Positions 6,783-6,917 of a DNA stretch of 6,917 nucleotides are shown in pieces. The translations under genes and the position numbers were made by a program. The notes below the pieces were generated by a model. That model was not told the DNA's origin, ran no database searches, and was given only the letters and a program-made list of their open reading frames with translations. Source of the DNA: Nitrospirota bacterium (lineage in GTDB: Bacteria; Nitrospirota; Nitrospiria; Nitrospirales; Nitrospiraceae); contig VBOM01000187.1 of the NCBI GenBank assembly GCA_005877535.1, positions 1-6,917 on the forward strand. The letters run 5' to 3'. Each line of letters starts with the position of its first letter. Within the stretch, counting starts at the first letter, position 1.

Positions 6783-6917
6783 TCAGGAAAGAGAATCGCT
6801 GCCGGAGGAAACTGTTCCCAGAAATCCGACGGTATCCCGACTGACTCGCGCCTCAGTGACCTTCCAGTCGAGAGGTGTCATAATAGCGTGGATCAAGGGA
6901 TCCGCTCCGTCGATGCC
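6783..6917 (-). CDS. C-terminal end of an unidentified minus-strand gene (partial)
   Basis: Reading the minus strand inward from the right edge gives 44 codons and then TGA (6785-6783). The peptide begins GIDGADPLIHAIMTPLDWKV and ends FLGTVSSGSDSLS. Its balanced composition and codons (arginine as CGA and CGG, no rare AGA or ATA) resemble the recognised genes of the window. I do not recognise the family and the start lies outside. A plus-strand frame from ATG 6724 is open over the same bases but uses AGA five times in 64 codons and ATA three times, which is unlike its neighbours, so I prefer the minus-strand reading. If correct, this gene converges on the miniprotein with a gap of 66 bases that holds most of the 3' arm of the inverted repeat. 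Confidence 0.38.
   Translation of the reverse strand, partial: GIDGADPLIHAIMTPLDWKVTEARVSRDTVGFLGTVSSGSDSLS

Overview
The window looks like an ordinary piece of a bacterial chromosome with moderately high GC (judged by eye, not counted). The core genes use GC-rich codons and resemble Gram-negative-type homologues. The DnaE is the long-PHP type seen in Thermus, Nitrospirota, Deltaproteobacteria and others. Nitrospirota (Nitrospira-like) is my best guess for the source, but it rests on general impression only. No rRNA, tRNA, CRISPR array, insertion sequence or phage gene was seen.

Left part (1-4302, minus strand): two housekeeping genes in the order dnaE then accA. dnaE encodes the replicative DNA polymerase III alpha subunit and is complete (1153 aa). 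accA encodes the carboxyltransferase alpha subunit of acetyl-CoA carboxylase and runs off the left edge after 259 codons. The 62-base gap and shared strand suggest co-transcription, an order also found in E. coli and many other bacteria. Neither start has a recognisable Shine-Dalgarno sequence.

Middle (4303-5935): a 382-base divergent intergenic region holds two short perfect inverted repeats and an extended -10-like element. It is followed on the plus strand by a 416-aa NhaP2-type K+/H+ (or Na+/H+) antiporter. This antiporter ends right after its membrane domain and lacks the cytoplasmic regulatory tail of E. coli NhaP2.

Right part (5936-6917): about 680 bases without a convincing gene, including one weak terminator-like hairpin. 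Next comes a 32-codon open frame (6618-6716) behind a very strong Shine-Dalgarno sequence, predicted to encode a single-span, methionine-rich membrane miniprotein. A perfect 7-bp inverted repeat sits on its stop codon. Beyond it, the last 135 bases read best as the C-terminal end of an unidentified minus-strand gene, although a competing plus-strand frame also stays open.

I found no clear multi-gene novel system. The most interesting item is the miniprotein with its stop-codon hairpin. The intact metal-site set in the DnaE PHP domain and the tail-less antiporter come next.
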